A DNA stretch of 64,000 nt from Desulforhopalus vacuolatus (lineage in GTDB: Bacteria > Desulfobacterota > Desulfobulbia > Desulfobulbales > Desulfocapsaceae): contig NZ_JAFFPZ010000009.1 in the NCBI RefSeq assembly GCF_016918505.1, forward strand, positions 1 to 64,000, written 5' to 3'. A program made the position numbers and the translations under genes. Position 1 is the stretch's first letter. Each line of letters starts with the position of its first letter. Positions 37,259-46,597 of the stretch are shown in pieces. The notes under the pieces were generated by a model that did no database searches, was not told the DNA's origin, and saw only the letters and a program-made list of their open reading frames with translations.

Positions 37259-37597
37259 TCAGAGCGGTCGGGGTTCCGGCCTGCCCCCGAGGATGTGCAT
37301 GTGTACATGGAATACTTCCTGGCCGGATTTGGCGCCGTTATTGAGCACTACCCGGTAGTTCTCCTCCACGCCTTCCTTCTTCGCCACTTCTGCGGCGATA
37401 CGGAAAAGTTTGCCCATCACTGCTTCATCGGCGACGGCAATGTCTTTCGGCATTGGGATGTGCTTTTTAGGTACCAGCAGAAAATGTACCGGTGCCTGCG
37501 GGTTGATGTCGCGAAAAGCCAGGATATCATCATCCTCATAAAGTTTTTCGGCGGGGATTTCTCCAGCAATTATTTTACAAAAAATACAGTCGTTCAT
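37259..37597 (-). CDS. HIT-family (HinT-like) nucleotide hydrolase
   Basis: 112 residues. N-terminal CIFCKIIAGEIPA with two Cys (possible zinc site), then FRDINPQAPVHFLLVPKKHI and the histidine triad HVHMHILGG near the C-terminus. HinT proteins hydrolyse purine nucleoside phosphoramidates. The ATG overlaps the clpA stop by 4 bases (ATGA), so translation is probably coupled. Confidence 0.95.
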   Translation of the reverse strand: MNDCIFCKIIAGEIPAEKLYEDDDILAFRDINPQAPVHFLLVPKKHIPMPKDIAVADEAVMGKLFRIAAEVAKKEGVEENYRVVLNNGAKSGQEVFHVHMHILGGRPEPRPL

Positions 37598-39924
37598 GAT
37601 ACTGCCTTCTCCTTTTTTCGGCTTTTCTTTTCCAGAGTCTCGTGTGAACAGGTGAACGTGAGTTTGCCTTTGCGGTCGCCTACGGTGACAGCCCCGCCAT
37701 GGGTGAGCTTTCCAAAGAGAATTTCCTCGGTGAGCGGGTCACCGATCTCTTTCATGATCAGACGGCGCAGTGGACGTGCGCCAAAGATTGGATCGTAACC
37801 GCGTTTTGCCAGCGATTTACGGGCGGCAAAAGTAAGTTTGATAGCCACTTTTTTCTCGGCAAGCTGGCCTTCAAGTTCGCGGATGATCTTATCCACTACC
37901 TTCTCGGTGCTCTTTTGATCAAGGGGGGCGAAGCTGATGATTGCATCCAGCCGATTGCGGAACTCCGGAGCAAAAAGACGGTTGATGATCGTCTTGTCTT
38001 TGCCCTTGCTGCTGGAGACAAAGCCGATGGTGGTGGTGGAGAGTTCTCGCGCTCCGGCATTGGAGGTCATGATGAGAATTACATTACGGAAGTCGGCCTT
38101 GCGCCCGGAGTTGTCAGTCAGGGTACTGTTGTCCATTACCTGCAGCAGGATGGAGAATATATCCGGATGGGCCTTCTCAATCTCATCAAGCAGCAGCACC
38201 GTATATGGATGTTTGCGGATGGCTTCGGTCAGCTGTCCACCTTCTTCAAAGCCGACATAGCCTGGAGGGGCACCTATCAGCCGGGCAACAGCATGTTTCT
38301 CCATGTATTCACTCATGTCAAAACGTTCGAAATTGACATTGAGACAAGTTGCAAGTTGACGGGCCACCTCGGTCTTACCCACGCCGGTGGGACCGGTAAA
38401 GAGAAAACTGCCGGTGGGTGCATGGGGATGACCGAGACCGGCACGGGAACGCTTGACAGCGGTAATCACCGCGTTCAGGGCATTGTCCTGACCGAAAACC
38501 ACTTTTTTCAGGTTCTTTTCAAGATTTTTCAGCTCACGGACCTCATTCCCGCTCGTCGTTTTCGCCGGAATATGAGCGATAAGAGAGATAACATTCTCCA
38601 CATCGGGCACTGTGACTGTTGCCCCGTTGCGTCCGGCAAGACGAAAGAGTGCACCGACCTCATCCATAACGTCGATGGCCTTGTCGGGCAGAAATCGCTC
38701 GTTGATGTAACGGCTGGCCAGTTCTGCCATGGCGTCCACGGCAGCAGGGGCGTAGGTGATGTCGTGGTGTTTCTCATAGCGGGGCTGCAGCCCTTTGAGG
38801 ATGCTGATGGTGTCTTCCACCGAGGGCTCTTCAATGTCGATCTTTTGGAAACGGCGGGAAAGGGCCCGATCTTTTTCAATCTGGTTCTTGTGCTCCTCGT
38901 AGGTGGTGGAACCGATTACCCGCAGGCTGCCGGACTGCAAAGCCGGTTTGAGCAGGTTGGAGGCATCCATTGAGCCACCACTGGTGGCTCCGGCACCGAC
39001 GATAGTATGCATCTCATCAATGAAGAGTACGGAATTAGGGCGCTTCTGTACCGATTGAACCACTGATTTGAGGCGTTTTTCAAAGTCTCCGCGATATTTG
39101 GTGCCAGCAACGAGGCCGCCCATATCAAGCATGAGCACTTCCATATTTTCCAGCAGATCCGGGACGAGCGGTTTTTTCCCAATATCACGGGCGACACGGT
39201 CATCGTGGATACGCAGGGCGAGTCCTTCGGCCATGGAAGTCTTGCCCACACCCGGTTCGCCGACGAGCAATGGATTGTTTTTCTTCCGCCGACAAAGCAC
39301 CTGCATAATGCGCTGCAACTCCTCGTTGCGACCAATCAGCGGGTCAAGTTTTCCCTGCGCCGCCTGTTCCGTGAGGTTGACGGTAAACTCCTCAAGGGTC
39401 TTTTCCTCCTTTTCCCGTTCTCGCTTCATCTCATGACGGTTACGTTCCATGACAGGTTCTTCCTCATCGGGGGAAGGTTCCTTCTGCAGGTTTTCGGCCG
39501 GTAACTCATGGGCGATAAAGTTGATTGTGGGGAGTTTCTCCAGTCCTTCAGAGGCGAGGAAATAGACCGCATACGAATCTTTTTCTTCAAAAAGAGCGGC
39601 CAGCACGTCACCGCTGTCCACTTTTGCTTTTTCACAGCTCTGCACATGGGCGACGGCCCGTTGCAGGACCCGTTTGAAGGCACGGGTTTGAATCGGTTCG
39701 CGGCGGGGGGGGGAGGAAATTTGCGGTATTTCCTCAGCCATGAAGTGTTCAATCATCTCTTTCAGAGAAGTGGTGGAGCCGCCACACTCGCTGATGATAT
39801 AGGCTGCAAGATCGTCGTAGAGCAGTCCGTAGAGCATGTGTTCAAGGGTGACATATTCATGATGACGATTTTTCGCCTCGCGAATGGCGCGAATCAATGA
39901 GCTTTCAAGTGTTTTACTGAGCAT
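37594..39924 (-). CDS. clpA: ATP-dependent Clp protease ATP-binding subunit ClpA
   Basis: 776 residues from the ATG at 39924, which follows GAGGAGAAAA; the open frame upstream is not needed. N-terminal double Clp repeat ([22 protein letters not shown]), first AAA module with GEPGVGKTS and [14 protein letters not shown], second with GPTGVGKTE and [13 protein letters not shown], and the ClpP-binding loop in the second module (IGFVSSSKG in place of the usual IGF-L loop region). Unfoldase of the ClpAP protease. Directly downstream of clpS, as is usual. Confidence 0.97.
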   Translation of the reverse strand: MLSKTLESSLIRAIREAKNRHHEYVTLEHMLYGLLYDDLAAYIISECGGSTTSLKEMIEHFMAEEIPQISSPPRREPIQTRAFKRVLQRAVAHVQSCEKAKVDSGDVLAALFEEKDSYAVYFLASEGLEKLPTINFIAHELPAENLQKEPSPDEEEPVMERNRHEMKREREKEEKTLEEFTVNLTEQAAQGKLDPLIGRNEELQRIMQVLCRRKKNNPLLVGEPGVGKTSMAEGLALRIHDDRVARDIGKKPLVPDLLENMEVLMLDMGGLVAGTKYRGDFEKRLKSVVQSVQKRPNSVLFIDEMHTIVGAGATSGGSMDASNLLKPALQSGSLRVIGSTTYEEHKNQIEKDRALSRRFQKIDIEEPSVEDTISILKGLQPRYEKHHDITYAPAAVDAMAELASRYINERFLPDKAIDVMDEVGALFRLAGRNGATVTVPDVENVISLIAHIPAKTTSGNEVRELKNLEKNLKKVVFGQDNALNAVITAVKRSRAGLGHPHAPTGSFLFTGPTGVGKTEVARQLATCLNVNFERFDMSEYMEKHAVARLIGAPPGYVGFEEGGQLTEAIRKHPYTVLLLDEIEKAHPDIFSILLQVMDNSTLTDNSGRKADFRNVILIMTSNAGARELSTTTIGFVSSSKGKDKTIINRLFAPEFRNRLDAIISFAPLDQKSTEKVVDKIIRELEGQLAEKKVAIKLTFAARKSLAKRGYDPIFGARPLRRLIMKEIGDPLTEEILFGKLTHGGAVTVGDRKGKLTFTCSHETLEKKSRKKEKAVS

Positions 39925-39943
39925 TATTTTTTCTCCTCGGAAT

Positions 39944-40258
39944 TCAGGCGGGTTCCATGGTGCAGAGCAGAGGAAATTCATTTTCCTCTGCAAGGTCGTG
40001 AACCTCGTCAATCTTACATTCGCAGATTTCCCGGGTATAAATCCCTGCGACTCCCGAGCCTTTATTGTGAACATTAAGCATTACAGCAGTAGCCTCATTT
40101 ATATTCTTGTGAAAGATCTCGACAAGAATGAGGACAACGAAATCCATCGAGGTGAAATCGTCGTTGTGCAGCAGAACCTTGTAGAGCCGCGGTTTTTTTA
40201 CGCGGACACGTTTTTCCAGGGCAACTTCATCATCGCTGTATGTATTGGGGAAGCTCAT
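39944..40258 (-). CDS. clpS: ClpA adaptor protein ClpS
   Basis: 104 residues. ClpS delivers N-degron substrates to ClpA. Core motif YKVLLHNDDFTSMDFVV and the later HNKGSGVAGIYTREICECKI are diagnostic; the residues around HNDD-TSMDF form the N-end binding pocket. Start lies 135 bases after the holA stop; clpA follows 19 bases downstream. Confidence 0.97.
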   Translation of the reverse strand: MSFPNTYSDDEVALEKRVRVKKPRLYKVLLHNDDFTSMDFVVLILVEIFHKNINEATAVMLNVHNKGSGVAGIYTREICECKIDEVHDLAEENEFPLLCTMEPA

Positions 40259-40393
40259 ACTTTTCTGTTTGTATTTCCTTTTCGGGTCTCCAGCTGGAAA
40301 CCCTTAACTTTTATCGAAACCAGTGACAACAATAAGCAGGCTTTTACCTTTGTGTCAAGATGTGCCTGCTGCGAGTACTGCGGAACCTCTCTG

Positions 40394-41782
40394 TTAATGG
40401 CTTCGAGTGGGAATCTTTAACAGGATGAAGAGGAGTTCATCAAGGAGAAGATGTGGTGGCAGACCGGATCCCTTGAGGCGGTATTCCGTCTTTAAAATAA
40501 GACCAAGGCGCTGTTTCAGCGAGGTTGGAGTAAATGTGGCCGCACGGGTGAAGTTGAGATAAAGAGGATATGGGTGGCCGCCGAGGTGCGGTTTAAACTT
40601 CTCAACCTCCTCAAGTGGTGGCAGATAATTCTGCTTGAATTCGCGAAAGGGGATCCCGTGGCGCCAGCCGCTGCTGTTGAGCTGAATAGTGCGCAGTATA
40701 AGGTGCCTGCGAATGTGGTTGCGCAGGGTGGAGAGGATGGCCAGACCGTGAACGCCCTGGTCAAGGAGGTGGTTGAGGATGGTAAAGGTCCCGGCGGCGT
40801 CGCGGTTGTCGAGGGCTCCGGTGAGCTCATAAATGGCATCTTCGCGATTACGGCTGACCATGATGTCAAGATCTTCCATCGTGATAGTCTGGCGGTCGCC
40901 GACATAATGCGCCAGCTTCTCTGTTTCCATCACTACTGCCACGGGATGGCTGCCGACGCGGTTGAAAAAAAGATCGATGGCATGGTTGTCGATCTTCTTG
41001 CCGAACGTACTGAGGGTGGAGAGCATCATCTCCCGCAGCACTTCTTTCTGAGATTCTTCTGCGGCCTTGCTGGCCCCGGGGGCAAGGGTACAGTCTATGG
41101 CGAAGGCATTCTTTTTGATCCAGGTGAAGAGCTTATGTCGTTTGTCAACTGTCTCTGCCGTAAGGATCAGCAGGGTTTCCGCCGGCAGACCTTTTTGGAA
41201 ACTCTGCAGATAACGTTCTGCGGGGGAAGTCCCGCCGGTTTTCACCTCGTCCCGGCTTTGAAAAAGTGCGGAGTCTGCCCAGTTTAACTCTTCAGTCGGT
41301 TTGTCAAAGCCGAAGAGCTTTTTCCATCGGGGGCCGGTGAGTTCTGAGAGCGGTGTGGGGGTGTCGATGGGCAGCTCTGCTGTTTCGACAAGGGCACGCA
41401 GATTTTTCAGAGCAATACGGGGTTTGTTCCCTGCATTGGCAGATACCGCCTTCTCCCAGAGGGTATCAAGGATGGTTTTGGAGTGAAAAAGACGGCTGTC
41501 GGTGACGTAATAGAGCTGGCGGCCGGGCAGCAGGCTGTAGCTGTGCATGCGGGCGAGGGTGGTCGTCGGCTCTTCGTTATCCCCATCGACGGGATTGAGG
41601 TTGAGCAGGCCTGTTGAGGCAAGACTCTCCTGCAGTTGAGTTGCACTCTGGCGGCAGAGATAGCGTTCACCGAAAAAAAGAAAAATCCGGTACTGCCGCG
41701 GGTCGGGCATGGCTTTTTCATCTTTTCCTGCAGAGGAATTTTTCAGCAGCTGGAGGAATTCAGTACGGGTAATTTGCGGCAT
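40394..41782 (-). CDS. holA: DNA polymerase III subunit delta
   Basis: 462 residues. Clamp-loader subunit that opens the beta clamp. Matches the HolA layout: N-terminal P-loop-less AAA domain (QYRIFLFFGERYLCRQSATQLQ), a central lid with TLAPGASKAAEESQKEVLREMM, and the C-terminal collar (ITMEDLDIMVSRNREDAIYELTGALDNRDAAGT, LVEVLHHLL-like helix LNHLLDQGVHGLAIL). Longer than the E. coli protein (343) because of inserted segments between 85 and 200. Its upstream region is a 680-bp gap. Confidence 0.88.
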   Translation of the reverse strand: MPQITRTEFLQLLKNSSAGKDEKAMPDPRQYRIFLFFGERYLCRQSATQLQESLASTGLLNLNPVDGDNEEPTTTLARMHSYSLLPGRQLYYVTDSRLFHSKTILDTLWEKAVSANAGNKPRIALKNLRALVETAELPIDTPTPLSELTGPRWKKLFGFDKPTEELNWADSALFQSRDEVKTGGTSPAERYLQSFQKGLPAETLLILTAETVDKRHKLFTWIKKNAFAIDCTLAPGASKAAEESQKEVLREMMLSTLSTFGKKIDNHAIDLFFNRVGSHPVAVVMETEKLAHYVGDRQTITMEDLDIMVSRNREDAIYELTGALDNRDAAGTFTILNHLLDQGVHGLAILSTLRNHIRRHLILRTIQLNSSGWRHGIPFREFKQNYLPPLEEVEKFKPHLGGHPYPLYLNFTRAATFTPTSLKQRLGLILKTEYRLKGSGLPPHLLLDELLFILLKIPTRSH

Positions 41783-42017
41783 CTGTGATGTGAATAAATA
41801 AGGGAAGAGTTATTTTTTTAACAGCTTTAATGGACAATCCTCTTATGCGAATTGAAAAGCGGGACAAAAAACCGTCGGATGTCAATGCTTTGCAGGAGAA
41901 ATGATATTGTTTTTACGTACATATTTTTTTCTTTGAAAGACGTTCTGCGGAGGAGAACTGTGCTGCTGATGATGAGGTCTTTCCGCAGGCCTCAAAAGGA
42001 ACTGAATTCTAATATTT

Positions 42018-42061
42018 GGGAACCTTGAATATGAACGAAATACAAGATTATTCAAGGGACC
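42018..42061. repeat. Miniature family A copy, 44 bp
   Basis: GGGAACCTTGAAT at one end and ATTATTCAAGGGACC at the other, with a 16-base middle. Bases 42023-42061 are the exact reverse complement of 28111-28149. It has both ends of the family but almost no interior. Confidence 0.8.
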
Positions 42062-42408
42062 AATTTGCTCTTTTCAGGGTGTTTTTGACAGCACACAGTT
42101 GTAGAGATTATTGAACTGAATGCGCGGAAATCCTGCCGTTCAGGACGAGGACAAGATGTCTCAAGCTATCCTGATGGCTGAATTCAGACTGAAGAAAGCT
42201 GTTTTCCGAGGAAATAATTTATCAAAAAATTGCTTCTATCGCCTGTCTGCGGGGTAATTTACAGGCTTTCAATCTTGTATACAGCTTTCCGATACCAGTG
42301 AGAGCATCTTCTCACGCTGCCCGGTGCAGATCAATGAATTTACCGAGTGTATTCATGTGACATTCCGCAGGGAACCGGCAGGGAGCATGTTGGAGAACAT
42401 TACATCAT

Positions 42409-42433
42409 CTCCGGCACCGTAACGGTGCCGGAG
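42409..42433. terminator. Hairpin after ilvD
   Basis: Stem CTCCGGCACCG with CGGTGCCGGAG, 3-base loop. It lies 32 bases past the ilvD stop. The T run is poor on the minus strand, so confidence as a terminator is moderate. Confidence 0.55.
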
Positions 42434-42464
42434 GTGGTTTTGTGGAAACCTTGAAGACGCGGAA

Positions 42465-44306
42465 TTATTCTTCGCCAGGGAGTCTGCGTACCGCTCCGGT
42501 ATCCGCAGAACTGGCGAAGAGGGCGTAGGCCTGGAGTGCCCGGCTGACCACCCTGTCGCGGCCGACGGGCGTCCATGCCTCTTTCCCTTTTGCTTCTTCA
42601 GCTTTGCGCCGTTTGGCAAGTTCAGCATCGCTGAGGTTAACGTTGATGCTGCGTTTTTCAATGTTAATATCAATGATATCTCCGTTGCGGAGCAGACCAA
42701 TCGCGCCGCCCGCAGCAGCTTCAGGAGAAACATGACCAATGGAGAGGCCTGAGGTTCCACCAGAGAAACGCCCATCGGTGATCAGGGCACACTCCTTGCC
42801 GAGATGAATTGATTTCAGGTAGGAGGTCGGGTAGAGCATCTCCTGCATTCCTGGCCCGCCGCGAGGGCCTTCATAAAGGATGACAACCACGTCTCCTGCC
42901 TTCACTTTACCGCTGAGGATGGCATCACAGGCATCTTCCTGAGAGTTGCATACTACCGCAGATCCGGAGAAGGAGTAGATGGAAGGATCTACACCCGCTG
43001 TCTTGACGATGCAGCCTCTCTCGGCAATATTGCCAAAGAGGACGGCAATCCCACCCTCTTTGTCGTAACAGTGTTCCATATCCCGGATACAACCACCGGC
43101 GCGGTCAAGGTCAAGTTCTTTGAAGACGCTTGTCTGAGAGCCGAGGACCAGGTTGCGCGTGGAGTGTGCGGGAGCAGAGCTGGCGAGAGTTTCCGCGTCG
43201 GCACTGTGTCCTTCCCGGAGTAGATCCCATTTCTGCAGGGCTTCTTTGAGGGTGGTGCCGTCAGCACGATGTACCGACGTATCAAGCAGGTTGCCGCGAT
43301 CAAGTTCCCCGAGAATGCCCATGACACCGCCGGCGCGGTTGACATCTTCCACGTGATAACTGGAGCTGGGGGCAACCTTGCAAAGGTTTGGTACCCGGCG
43401 GGAGAGGATGTCGATATCACTTATGGTGAAGTCAACTTCTGCCTCGCGGGCAACGGCAAGCAGATGGAGGACGGTATTGGTGGAGCCGCCCATGGCGATG
43501 TCGAGGGCCATGGCGTTGAGGAAGGCTGCCTTGCTGGCGATATTGCGGGGCAGTACCGAGGTATCTTCATGCTCATAATATGCGTCGGCCATTTCAACAA
43601 TACGTTTTGCCGCGATTTCAAAGAGCTGCAGGCGGTTTTTGTGGGTGGCAACGATGGTTCCGTTGCCTGGCAGGGACATGCCGAGTGCCTCGGTGAGACA
43701 ATTCATTGAATTGGCGGTAAACATCCCCGAGCAGGAACCACAGGTGGGGCAGGCACAGCGTTCAACCTTTTCAATCTCCTCTTCACTGACGTTATCGTCA
43801 GCGGCAAGGATGATGGCATCAATAAGGTCGTAGCGTTTGTCGCCGTCAACGCCAGCTTCCATCGGACCACCGGAGACGAAAATTGCTGGAATATTAAGGC
43901 GCATGGCGGCCATCAGCATGCCGGGGGTGATTTTGTCGCAGTTGCTGATGCAGATGATGGCATCCACGGTGTGGGCATTGCACATGTATTCCACACTGTC
44001 GGCAATAAGATCACGGGAGGGGAGAGAGTAGAGCATCCCGGAATGACCCATGGCGATGCCGTCATCAATGGCGATGGTGTCGAATTCGGCGGCAAAACAC
44101 CCGAGTCCTTCAATGATCTGCTTTACCTGCTGGCCAATCTCATGCAGATGGACATGTCCGGGAACAAACTGGGTGAAGGAGTTCACAATCCCAATAATCG
44201 GTCTGTTAAAATGTTCTTCTTTTGCCCCATTTGCCCGCCAGAGACTGCGGGCACCTGCCATTTTTCGTCCCTGAGTTGTGGTGGCACTTCTACGTGGTAT
44301 GGACAT
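42465..44306 (-). CDS. ilvD: Dihydroxy-acid dehydratase
   Basis: Iron-sulfur enzyme of branched-chain amino acid synthesis (valine, leucine, isoleucine). 613 residues from the ATG at 44306 ([20 protein letters not shown]); the frame remains open far upstream but that sequence is AT-rich leader. Cluster ligands lie in [11 protein letters not shown] and [40 protein letters not shown] is the C-terminal signature. Single gene, divergent from the PilT-like gene. Confidence 0.97.
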   Translation of the reverse strand: MSIPRRSATTTQGRKMAGARSLWRANGAKEEHFNRPIIGIVNSFTQFVPGHVHLHEIGQQVKQIIEGLGCFAAEFDTIAIDDGIAMGHSGMLYSLPSRDLIADSVEYMCNAHTVDAIICISNCDKITPGMLMAAMRLNIPAIFVSGGPMEAGVDGDKRYDLIDAIILAADDNVSEEEIEKVERCACPTCGSCSGMFTANSMNCLTEALGMSLPGNGTIVATHKNRLQLFEIAAKRIVEMADAYYEHEDTSVLPRNIASKAAFLNAMALDIAMGGSTNTVLHLLAVAREAEVDFTISDIDILSRRVPNLCKVAPSSSYHVEDVNRAGGVMGILGELDRGNLLDTSVHRADGTTLKEALQKWDLLREGHSADAETLASSAPAHSTRNLVLGSQTSVFKELDLDRAGGCIRDMEHCYDKEGGIAVLFGNIAERGCIVKTAGVDPSIYSFSGSAVVCNSQEDACDAILSGKVKAGDVVVILYEGPRGGPGMQEMLYPTSYLKSIHLGKECALITDGRFSGGTSGLSIGHVSPEAAAGGAIGLLRNGDIIDINIEKRSINVNLSDAELAKRRKAEEAKGKEAWTPVGRDRVVSRALQAYALFASSADTGAVRRLPGEE

Positions 44307-44461
44307 AATATTTCGCTCCCGAAAAAAAAGCTTTATGACATAAATAAAAGGAAAAAGTAGAAAAAAACAGGGAAAAAATGTATTTTCTACTAAGAAAAAG
44401 AAAGAAGAAGACAATATACAACTTTTACCCTCTGTATTGTACACTTTTTCAGGGAGAAGAG

Positions 44462-45655
44462 ATGAAAAAGAATGAAATTGACTACTGGATTGCACGAATG
44501 CTTGAGGCATATAAAAATGTCTCGGATCTGAATATCACTGTGGGGAAAACCCTGCAGGTAGAGTCAGACGGAGTGCTTATGCCTGTGGATATTGAACCGC
44601 CCGTAAGAGAGCTTACCCCATTTCAAACTGAGGTGTTTGCCCTCAATCTTATCGGCAATAACCGGCGGATGCTCAAAAATCTTGTCAGCACCGGTTCCTG
44701 TGACCTCTCTTATCATCTCGGCGACCAGGCCCGTTTCCGGGTTAATATTTTCACCCAGAAAGGCTATTTGACCACCGTTCTGCGGAAGCTTCAAACAGCG
44801 ATCCCGACCATCACCGGAATGCAGTTCCCCGAGTCTTTTGTGACAATGGCGAATGAGATCAACGGACTTGTCCTCTTCACGGGTGCCACCGGTTCAGGAA
44901 AGACTACTTCGCTGGCTGCCCTGCTCAATCAAATCAACGAAAAAAGGGCAGTGCATGTTGTCACCCTCGAAGACCCGATAGAGTATGTCCACAAGCAGAA
45001 AAAGGCGACCTTCAATCAGCGTGAACTGGGCAGTGACTTTGACTCTTTTGCCGCCGGTCTGCGGGCTGCTCTCCGCCAGGCCCCGAAAGTTATCCTGGTT
45101 GGTGAGATGCGTGATCGGGAAAGCATGGAAATCGCTTTGACCGCTGCTGAAACGGGGCACCTTGTTCTCTCCACCCTGCATACCATCGACGCAGGCCAAA
45201 CCATGAACCGGATTATCTCCATGTTCGACCAGGACGAGCAGAACCAGGTCCGCAGTCGTCTTGTGGATACCATTAAGTGGGTTGCCAGTCAGCGTCTGCT
45301 GCCACGGGTTGGTGGAGGACGGATTGCCGCCATGGAGATTATGCGAATCAGTTTGCGGATAAAAAACCTGATTCTCAATGGGGAGACCGAAGACAAGACC
45401 TACTACAGCATTATTGAGGAAGGAAGTGCCCTGCAGATGTGGACCTTCGATCAACATCTGCTCGAACTTTATTCTCAGGGGCTTATTACCGAAGAAAATG
45501 CTGTCACCTACTGTTCTCAGCGGTCCTTGCTCAATCGTGGTCTCGACCAGATCAAGTCTGGACGTGGGGAATTGACCTTTTCTCTTAACGATTTGAGCAT
45601 GGAAGAAGAGGAACAGGCAGGCAAACGCAGGCGTAAGAAAGGAGAAATAAGATAA
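44462..45655 (+). CDS. PilT/PilU-like type IV pilus ATPase
   Basis: 397 residues from the ATG at 44462 (GGGAGAAGAG upstream). Secretion ATPase of the PilT branch: Walker A GATGSGKT (141-148), Asp box [14 protein letters not shown], Walker [13 protein letters not shown] (209-220), His box [11 protein letters not shown]. The AIRNLIRE-type retraction motif of PilT is altered to [12 protein letters not shown]-terminal region [20 protein letters not shown] resembles PilT. Which of PilT, PilU or a paralogue it is cannot be decided. It overlaps the next gene by one base, an unusual partner for a PilT gene. Confidence 0.88.
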   Translation: MKKNEIDYWIARMLEAYKNVSDLNITVGKTLQVESDGVLMPVDIEPPVRELTPFQTEVFALNLIGNNRRMLKNLVSTGSCDLSYHLGDQARFRVNIFTQKGYLTTVLRKLQTAIPTITGMQFPESFVTMANEINGLVLFTGATGSGKTTSLAALLNQINEKRAVHVVTLEDPIEYVHKQKKATFNQRELGSDFDSFAAGLRAALRQAPKVILVGEMRDRESMEIALTAAETGHLVLSTLHTIDAGQTMNRIISMFDQDEQNQVRSRLVDTIKWVASQRLLPRVGGGRIAAMEIMRISLRIKNLILNGETEDKTYYSIIEEGSALQMWTFDQHLLELYSQGLITEENAVTYCSQRSLLNRGLDQIKSGRGELTFSLNDLSMEEEEQAGKRRRKKGEIR

Positions 45656-46362
45656 TGATTGTCAAGTGCCCGCACTGCTCAACGCAGTTGAAATTGAATG
45701 AAGGGATTATCAAGAATCTCAAGAACCTGCCTGCCGGGAAGACCCTTAAAGTGCAATGTGTCAACTGTAAAAAAACTTTTTCCCTGAGTGGAACACTTGT
45801 CGCTGGCGGAGAGCGGGAAGTTTTCGAAAAGAATGCCCGTCGGCAGGCTTCGCAGGTTGCTGTTCGGCCTCCGGCGGCTCCCTCCCTTGACTGGCTTGCC
45901 CGGGGGGAGGTCGATGAGGACAAAAAAATCGACGGAGTACCGCGAGCCATGGTCCTTTTCTCCGATATCAAGGGAAAGAAAGAGCTGATCAAGGCTGTAG
46001 AGGATCTCGGTTATCAGGTGGAAGAGGCTGTCAGTGTGGAAAAGGCACTCTCTCTCATGTATTTTACATCCTATTCACTGGTGTTTATGCACACTGATTA
46101 TGAAAAAGGAGACCTTGAAAATTCTCAATTCCATAATTACATGTGTAGTTTGCCGATGTCTCGACGTCGGAATATTTTCTATGTGCTGGTCGGTGATGAT
46201 CGCACAACAATGTATGATCTTGAAGCTCTCACCCTGTCCGTCAACCTGACGGTGAACAGCAGAGATGTGAAGTATATCTCAATTTTGCTGCGCAAGGCCA
46301 TTCCTGAGTATGAAGAACTGTTCGGCGCATGGATGGAAGAGTTGCGGCTGGCAGGAAAATAA
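45655..46362 (+). CDS. Zinc-ribbon plus receiver-like domain protein
   Basis: 235 residues. Residues 1-45 form an MJ0042-type zinc ribbon with Cys5, Cys8, Cys35 and Cys38 (KCPHCS and VQCVNCKKTF). Residues about 95-235 resemble a response-regulator receiver (AMVLFSDIKGKKELIKAVEDLG, then VEKALSLMYFTSYSLVFMH), but the usual phosphoacceptor Asp after the third strand is replaced (VFMHTDY), so phosphorylation is doubtful. The start overlaps the stop of the PilT-like gene (TAATG), so the pair is co-translated. Function unknown; a regulator or partner of that ATPase is inferred. A family A repeat follows 9 bases after the stop. Confidence 0.8.
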   Translation: MIVKCPHCSTQLKLNEGIIKNLKNLPAGKTLKVQCVNCKKTFSLSGTLVAGGEREVFEKNARRQASQVAVRPPAAPSLDWLARGEVDEDKKIDGVPRAMVLFSDIKGKKELIKAVEDLGYQVEEAVSVEKALSLMYFTSYSLVFMHTDYEKGDLENSQFHNYMCSLPMSRRRNIFYVLVGDDRTTMYDLEALTLSVNLTVNSRDVKYISILLRKAIPEYEELFGAWMEELRLAGK

Positions 46363-46370
46363 GCAGTAAC

Positions 46371-46522
46371 GGGTACCTTGAAACAGTCTTCATTCGTTTA
46401 TATTCGAGACACCGAAGGAAATTTATCGCAGGTCTCTGAGATTGATTTCGGAGTCTGGCGTTTACCTCCGAGGATATTTTTTTGACTGTAACGAAGAAAA
46501 TGGGCGATTATTCAAGGTGCCC
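46371..46522 (+). repeat. Family A repeat, reference copy
   Basis: 152 bp with clean ends: GGGTACCTTGAA and TTCAAGGTGCCC. Interior order: CATTCGTTTATATTCGAG, GGAAATTTATCGCAGG, GGAGTCTGGCGTTTACCTCC, TTTTTTTGACTGTAACGAAG, GGGCGATTATTC. Placed 9 bases after one stop codon and 75 bases before the helicase start. Confidence 0.85.
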
Positions 46523-46597
46523 TGAAAGCTTCTCTTTGATATTTCTCTTCCGGGTCGTCTCAACAGGCGGTCCGGTTTCTTTTTTACAGGATAGTTC

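Larger units (their letters stand above)
41783..42464. other. 682-bp gap between holA and ilvD
   Basis: Holds the miniature family A copy (42018-42061), a 7-bp stem around 41946-41990 (CTGCGGA / TCCGCAG) and a strong hairpin at 42409-42433. A 33-codon frame at 42156-42257 has an AGGAC-type ribosome site but no recognisable product. Otherwise nothing seen. Confidence 0.6.

Noticed and set aside
42156-42257. 33-codon frame in the holA-ilvD gap
   Set aside because: There is a possible ribosome site, but no recognisable product and no conservation evidence.
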